DNA of 64,000 bases from an uncultured Myxococcales bacterium (GTDB lineage: Bacteria; Myxococcota_A; Polyangia; Polyangiales; Polyangiaceae). Positions 59,965 through 64,000 of the stretch are shown here, piece after piece; position 1 is the first letter of the stretch; every line of letters begins with the position of its first letter. The DNA lies in assembly GCA_937872925.1 (NCBI GenBank), contig CALMUT010000160.1, positions 1 to 64,000 on the forward strand. Direction: 5' to 3'. A model generated the notes under the pieces. The model searched no databases and had not been told where the DNA came from. It saw only the letters and a list, made by a program, of their open reading frames with translations. A program made the translations under genes and the position numbers.

Positions 59965-60930
59965 TCAGGGCTTCGCTGGCTCGCGCCCGAGGTCCACGTC
60001 GAAAGTCTTCGCCGAGTATTGCTTGCTCCAAGCGACGCTGGCGCTGGCCAAACTGCCTTTTGGGGCCGCCAAGTCGGGCTTTTCGTCACTCAGGCACGAC
60101 AGCACGACGAAGGGATCCAGGCGACGCGCTCGGGTAAGGCTGTGGTCCTTCGCCGAGAAGCCGTTGGGGGCCAGGCATTGCTCTTCCAAAGCCGCAGCGA
60201 TGCGTTTCGCAGCCCCTGTACTCGACTGGTCACGTCCGGAATGTCGCTCTTCCATGGCGCGCGCTTCGGTGTCATGTACGACGATCTCTACGTGCACATG
60301 GGGGGCAATGCTCGAACCGCTTGCGTTCCCAGACTTGCCCACTGTGCCGAGACGCTCCCCGCGGCGAACGTCTTTCTTCTCGTCAATCCGGGAGCTGTCC
60401 AAATGTGAAAAGAAGATTGACGCGTAGGCGCTGCGCGAAGCGGCGATTTCAGCGGGAATGGGGCACACAACTTTGACCCACTTGCCAAAGGACCGACTCA
60501 CGGAACTCTTGGCAGAACCGTTGCAAGGCGCGCGCAGTTCTGTGCCGATGGGTGCCAGCAAGTCGAGTCCGTTGTGTTTGCCATGGGTGCGGGGCGCCAG
60601 GAATCCGCCTCGCCCCCCCTTGTCTTCTCGGATCCCGTGGTCCGAAGCGAGCGGGTAGAGCCAGGGCTGCCGTAGCTCGGGCTTCAAGCTGGGCGGGGGT
60701 TTCGGCTCCGGCGGCAGGGGCGCCGCCGGCTTGGCAACCTGCGGGCGCGCGACCGCCGGATCCGCACTACGGGAAGACGCGCTGCCGACCGGCGCTGGCG
60801 CCTGTTGCGCGGAGCACCCAGGCTGCAGGCCAAGGCTCGCAAGAGCGGCGCTCCCAAGAAATCGGGCCCAGCGGCCGCGAGGCTCGGCGCGGGCGTCGGG
60901 GCGGGCGGGTCCAATGAAAGACGACTTCAC
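59965..60930 (-). CDS. M23-family peptidase, lipoprotein-like
   Basis: A 321-residue product from a GTG start. The N-terminal segment (FLGSAALASLGLQPGC) looks like a lipoprotein signal, followed by a Pro/Ala linker. The LytM-type domain (about 90-225) has HNGLDLLAPIGTELRAPCNG (first zinc His and Asp), HLDSS, RGERLGTVGKSGNASGSS and APHVHVEI (final HxH). The zinc ligands are therefore present, suggesting an active murein endopeptidase. It would act in the periplasm on peptidoglycan cross-bridges. The C-terminal ~100 residues are unassigned. It is convergent with the FHA gene. Confidence 0.88.
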   Translation of the reverse strand: MKSSFIGPARPDARAEPRGRWARFLGSAALASLGLQPGCSAQQAPAPVGSASSRSADPAVARPQVAKPAAPLPPEPKPPPSLKPELRQPWLYPLASDHGIREDKGGRGGFLAPRTHGKHNGLDLLAPIGTELRAPCNGSAKSSVSRSFGKWVKVVCPIPAEIAASRSAYASIFFSHLDSSRIDEKKDVRRGERLGTVGKSGNASGSSIAPHVHVEIVVHDTEARAMEERHSGRDQSSTGAAKRIAAALEEQCLAPNGFSAKDHSLTRARRLDPFVVLSCLSDEKPDLAAPKGSLASASVAWSKQYSAKTFDVDLGREPAKP

Positions 60931-61227
60931 CGGCGGAAACCTAACCGACGGCCGCGGTCCAGCACAAAAAACTGCACGAATGCGCCGAATTTAGCGGTTT
61001 TTGGCAGCCCCAATGCGCCAGGACACGGCCTCGCGGGACGCGGGCCACGCCGGCTCCGCGGCTCTGCAATCCCCACCCGCCCGCGGCGCCCGCCAACGCG
61101 CCAACCCAAGAAAAGCTCTGCGGCCTCAAAAGACGCGCGACCGATGTAGCTGTGACCGAATCGTGAAGCCCCGCAGGGTGCCGGTCGCCGAGGATGCGCC
61201 ATACTAAGTGTGCACTGATTTCATCCA

Positions 61228-62640
61228 ATGGCCTCCCATAACCTTCTTGTCTTTTCCGATGTGCATCTTGGCAGCGACTTGGTGCAGCACGCCCGGCCAG
61301 GCGCTCCGGCCCTCGGACCGGCCGGAAAGCGCCGGGACCGCGAGCTCGTGGCCCTGATGGATTGGTACCGACTGCGGCCCAGAGCGGGCAAACCCTGGCG
61401 CTTGGTCATCGCCGGAGACTTCATCGATTTCGTCGGCATGAGCGTGTCCGCCACCGAACCGGGTCTATGCACGCTGCCCAACGAAGAAGAACGCCAGCAC
61501 GGCCTGGGCAGCGCCGTCGATCACACCATCGCCAAGCTGGAGCGTGTGGCCGAGCAACACGGCCTGGTGTTCGAAGCCCTTGCCCGCTTCATTGCGGAAG
61601 GCAACGCGGTCGTTATCGTGCGCGGGAATCATGACGTCGACTTCCACTGGCCCGAGGTGCAATCAGCATTCAAGGACGTGATCGGGCGCTATGACGCAGC
61701 AGCGGCGCAGCAAATCGAATTCTCCGACTGGTTCTACTACGAAAAAGACGTCATCTTCGTCGAGCACGGCCATCAGTATGACGACTTCTGTTCCTACGAG
61801 AATGTGCTGCATCCGGTCCACCCAAGCGACCCAAAGCGCACCCTGCGCTCGCTTTCCGACGTGCTCCTGCGCTACGTGGTTCGACCCACGCATGGCATGA
61901 GTGAAACCGGGCACGACGACGCCAGCGCCATCGACTACCTGCGTTTCGGCGCGCGCCTAGGCGCCTTCGGCATGTTGCGTCTCGGCGGCCGCTTTGTTCG
62001 TGCCATCGGCGTGCTGGTGCGCATGTGGCGTGAGCACATGAGCGACGCAACGCAGTGGGTGCGTGCCGAGCACGAGCGCAAGATGGGCATGCTCGCCGAA
62101 GCCAAAGCACTCAGCTTGATCAACCTGCGCGCCCTCGCAAAGCTGCAGCGGCCGCCAATGACGCGCAGCCTGCTGCGCCTACTGGCCGGCGTGATGGTGG
62201 ATCGCGTCGCAGTCTCCGCTGCAGCATTGTGCCTTCTGGTTTGGGTGCTGTTCGCACGCTGGACCCCGACCCTCGGCATCGTGCTTTCCACGGTAGGACC
62301 CGGGCTCGTACTGGCAGCAGTGCTCTGGCGCCGCACGCGGGTCGCCATCGACGCCAGTCAGTCCCTACGGGAGCAATCGGCGCGTGTGGCCCGCTTGTTC
62401 CCTGCGGCGTTTGTGGTCATGGGGCATACCCACTTGCCGGAGCTCCGCCCGAGCGACGACGGTGCATCGACCTACGTCAATCTCGGCGCATGGTCCGAAG
62501 AAGACACGCCGGACGGGTCAGCACCTGCGCTGCCCGCCTCCCGCACCCACCTGGTCGTGGAGCATGTGGACGGGAAAGCCGTGGCGGCGCTGTTGAGCTG
62601 GGACGCGGAAAAGGGACCCCAGCGCTTCATTTCGTCCTGA
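61228..62640 (+). CDS. LpxH-like metallophosphoesterase with membrane segments
   Basis: This 470-residue product has calcineurin-like metal motifs: VFSDVHLGSD (about 8-17), IAGDFIDF, VRGNHDVDFHWPE, VEHGHQYDDF and MGHTHLPEL. The order resembles UDP-2,3-diacylglucosamine hydrolases (LpxH/LpxG). It is longer by about 200 residues, with an inserted helical segment and two membrane helices (about 320-375, LLVWVLFARW and STVGPGLVLAAVLW). The membrane segments interrupt the domain before the GHTH motif. A lipid or polyprenyl phosphate substrate is possible, but this is inference. Confidence 0.85.
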   Translation: MASHNLLVFSDVHLGSDLVQHARPGAPALGPAGKRRDRELVALMDWYRLRPRAGKPWRLVIAGDFIDFVGMSVSATEPGLCTLPNEEERQHGLGSAVDHTIAKLERVAEQHGLVFEALARFIAEGNAVVIVRGNHDVDFHWPEVQSAFKDVIGRYDAAAAQQIEFSDWFYYEKDVIFVEHGHQYDDFCSYENVLHPVHPSDPKRTLRSLSDVLLRYVVRPTHGMSETGHDDASAIDYLRFGARLGAFGMLRLGGRFVRAIGVLVRMWREHMSDATQWVRAEHERKMGMLAEAKALSLINLRALAKLQRPPMTRSLLRLLAGVMVDRVAVSAAALCLLVWVLFARWTPTLGIVLSTVGPGLVLAAVLWRRTRVAIDASQSLREQSARVARLFPAAFVVMGHTHLPELRPSDDGASTYVNLGAWSEEDTPDGSAPALPASRTHLVVEHVDGKAVAALLSWDAEKGPQRFISS

Positions 62641-62693
62641 CGCGACGCTCGTCTCGTCTCCCCGCGGCCACACCAGCCGGCTGCCAGCACCGA

Positions 62694-63230
62694 TCAGGGG
62701 CCGATGCGCACGGGACCAGCGCTACAGCTGCCGCCGCTACACGTGACGTCAACTTCGAACACTGAGTCTGCGCTGCCATCGCCGTCCAGATCTGCCTGCG
62801 CGCGCGCGACGCCTGCGTTGGCGGAAGTGCGCTCCCAACGGTATTGAAAGTACTGGGGCGACATCATCGAAAAGTGCCCGCACTGGAAGGCGGGTTGGTC
62901 CCAATCCGTCGGAGCGCTCTGGTACTTCTTAGCGCTGACCTGTGTGAGGGTCGCGGGCACCCAGGTTGTCGTCGACGGAAGACCAGACGATCCGTCCAGG
63001 CTCTCTCTTTCTCCACAGCTGACCATGGCGCGCCCAAGCGCTGCCACACTCACCTTGCCCTCGGAGGTCTTGGCTGTAGCGACGTATTTCCGTGCGCCGT
63101 GGATCCCGAGGGCGGCGATCACTCCGACCACGCCGACGATCACCACCAAAAGCCCCCCGACAACCAACAGCACAATCAACAAAGTGTTGGACTTCTTCGG
63201 CGCCAGCGGCGGCAGGGAGGGATCGTTCAC
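62694..63230 (-). CDS. Pilin-like membrane protein
   Basis: The protein has 178 residues from a GTG start. The N-terminal helix (about 16-44, TLLIVLLVVGGLLVVIVGVVGVIAALG) is followed by ARKYVATAKTSEGKVSVAAL, like the amphipathic helix of type IV pilins. The C-terminal part has FQYRWERTSANAGVARAQADLDGDG and a small Cys pair at the end (TCSGGSCSAGP). The classical prepilin cleavage site with Phe/Glu is not evident, so it may be a pseudopilin relative. It lies 87 bases downstream of the partial gene on the same strand. Confidence 0.7.
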   Translation of the reverse strand: MNDPSLPPLAPKKSNTLLIVLLVVGGLLVVIVGVVGVIAALGIHGARKYVATAKTSEGKVSVAALGRAMVSCGERESLDGSSGLPSTTTWVPATLTQVSAKKYQSAPTDWDQPAFQCGHFSMMSPQYFQYRWERTSANAGVARAQADLDGDGSADSVFEVDVTCSGGSCSAGPVRIGP

Positions 63231-63317
63231 GAAGCCAAAGCTATCCGCCGCACCCGGCAGTGTCGAGACCGAGGCTTCTTTCCAGCTCTTGTGGCCCCCG
63301 CCCTGGGCGGGCTGGAC

Positions 63318-64000
63318 TCAGATGATGTCCGCGGAATCCAGTGTGATCGTGGCCGTGGCGGGTTCCCAGCGTCCTTCGACGACGGCTCCGTCCACGGTGG
63401 TCGCCACCAGCCGCCCGACGTCGGCGAAGATGCTCAAAAAGGGCACCTTCCACGTCGTGTTCTCCCACACCATGGACCACGGACTGGCTTGCACGGCATC
63501 GTAGAGCCAAATCTGCCCAGGCGCAGCGGCGCAGATACGCCCCGTCGGATCGATGGCGACAGCGCTCAAATCGGGTTCGCCCGGAACGCAGTGCTGGGTG
63601 ACCTTGCCAGACTGAACTACCAATACATTGCCGGCGGACCCCACCACCGCGCCAAGGGAAAGGTCGGGCTGAGCCGCGCAACCCGAAAATAGATCGACTT
63701 CATCTGATGCGAGTCGTTCGACTTCAAGCATGAGCGGAGAGTAGATGGCAGCAAAGCCCAAGCCCGCGACAGAACGCCCACTGATGAGCCAACGTTCGTC
63801 TTCCAGTCGCGCTATGGCAGTCACCGTCTTCGCGCGACTCAGCTTTGCAGGTTTCATCCAACGGCGCGCGGTAATGGCAAAGAGCAACGGTGACTCGCCG
63901 GCACGCTCTCCGACTAGAACCGCCAGGTCGTCCACTTCTCCGCTCGCGTGGGTGAACGACACACTTCCATCTTCCGCACGCAGAATGCTGGAGAAGCCCT
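63318..64000 (-). CDS. Propeller-like hypothetical protein, C-terminal part (truncated at window edge)
   Basis: The frame runs from its TGA at 63318 to the edge without a stop. The GTG at 63962 is only an internal codon, since the upstream codons (GFSSILRAEDGSVSFTHAS) continue the same protein. The visible ~227 residues contain beta-strand repeats (SVSFTHASGEVDDLAVLVGE, NVLVVQSGKVTQHCVPG, ICAAAPGQIWLYDAV, RLVATTVDGAVVEGRW), typical of a propeller-like structure. There are no catalytic motifs. The start and any signal peptide lie outside the window, so the family cannot be named. Confidence 0.65.
   Translation of the reverse strand, partial: GFSSILRAEDGSVSFTHASGEVDDLAVLVGERAGESPLLFAITARRWMKPAKLSRAKTVTAIARLEDERWLISGRSVAGLGFAAIYSPLMLEVERLASDEVDLFSGCAAQPDLSLGAVVGSAGNVLVVQSGKVTQHCVPGEPDLSAVAIDPTGRICAAAPGQIWLYDAVQASPWSMVWENTTWKVPFLSIFADVGRLVATTVDGAVVEGRWEPATATITLDSADII

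Noticed and set aside
62844-63692. 282-codon plus-strand open frame
   Set aside because: Antisense to the pilin-like gene and the partial propeller gene, with no motif.

Overview
The window is high-GC, gene-dense DNA. It looks chromosomal and most resembles Myxococcota (Polyangia-type deltaproteobacteria). The signs are two PknB-type Ser/Thr kinases with Pro/Ala-rich linkers and PEGA domains, many Ala/Gly/Cys-rich lipoproteins, two lipoproteins with a formylglycine-generating-enzyme (FGE) fold, a myxobacterial-type sigma-region-4 protein, and a pilin-like protein. The taxonomic call is inference. I saw no insertion sequence, prophage, CRISPR array, rRNA or intact tRNA.

Layout. 0-11 kb: the end of an NAD-malic enzyme running off the left edge, a TetR regulator divergent from a RetSat/phytoene-desaturase-like flavoenzyme, an HEAAH-motif protein, an alpha/beta hydrolase, an MFS exporter, a Lys-rich basic protein, a large membrane protein of glycosyltransferase type and a PuuD-type urate hydroxylase with a cytochrome c tail. 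11.3-15.8 kb: a translationally coupled operon of Ser/Thr kinase, PEGA/TPR protein and two cysteine-rich lipoproteins. 16.0-22.5 kb: a compact denitrification and heme d1 operon, nirS-nirJ-nirF-nirDL, followed by a PhnD-like binding protein. NirS is a predicted lipoprotein with two c-type heme modules. 22.5-30.4 kb: a stress and redox signalling island with three CBS proteins, four universal stress proteins, a globin-coupled histidine kinase, a stand-alone receiver and a REC-PAS-histidine kinase. The island lies directly beside the nitrite reductase operon and could sense O2 or NO.

30.5-45 kb: a metallophosphoesterase, small secreted and membrane proteins, an acyl-CoA dehydrogenase, a VOC protein, two FGE-fold lipoproteins bracketing a tetraheme lipoprotein cytochrome and a secreted helical protein, a zinc-ribbon/propeller membrane protein, a KAS III enzyme and a one-domain asparaginase. 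A four-copy GCGTCAC heptamer array lies in the largest intergenic gap (38.5-38.96 kb). 45-50.2 kb: a second Ser/Thr kinase, a sigma-region-4-like regulator, a FolB protein with a cupin-like tail, a DUF4349 lipoprotein and a small lipoprotein. 50.3-59 kb: a complete recC-recB-recD operon in which both junctions are ATGA overlaps. 59-64 kb: an FHA protein, an M23 peptidase, an LpxH-like phosphoesterase with membrane segments, a pilin-like protein and a partial propeller-like protein running off the right edge.

Functional picture. NirS would reduce nitrite to NO at the membrane. NirJ, NirF and NirDL supply most of the heme d1 pathway, although NirE and a NO reductase are not in the window. The adjacent globin kinase and Usp/CBS proteins could couple O2 or NO level to energy-stress adaptation. 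All functional calls rest on reading motifs and translated sequence by eye; no database search was run.
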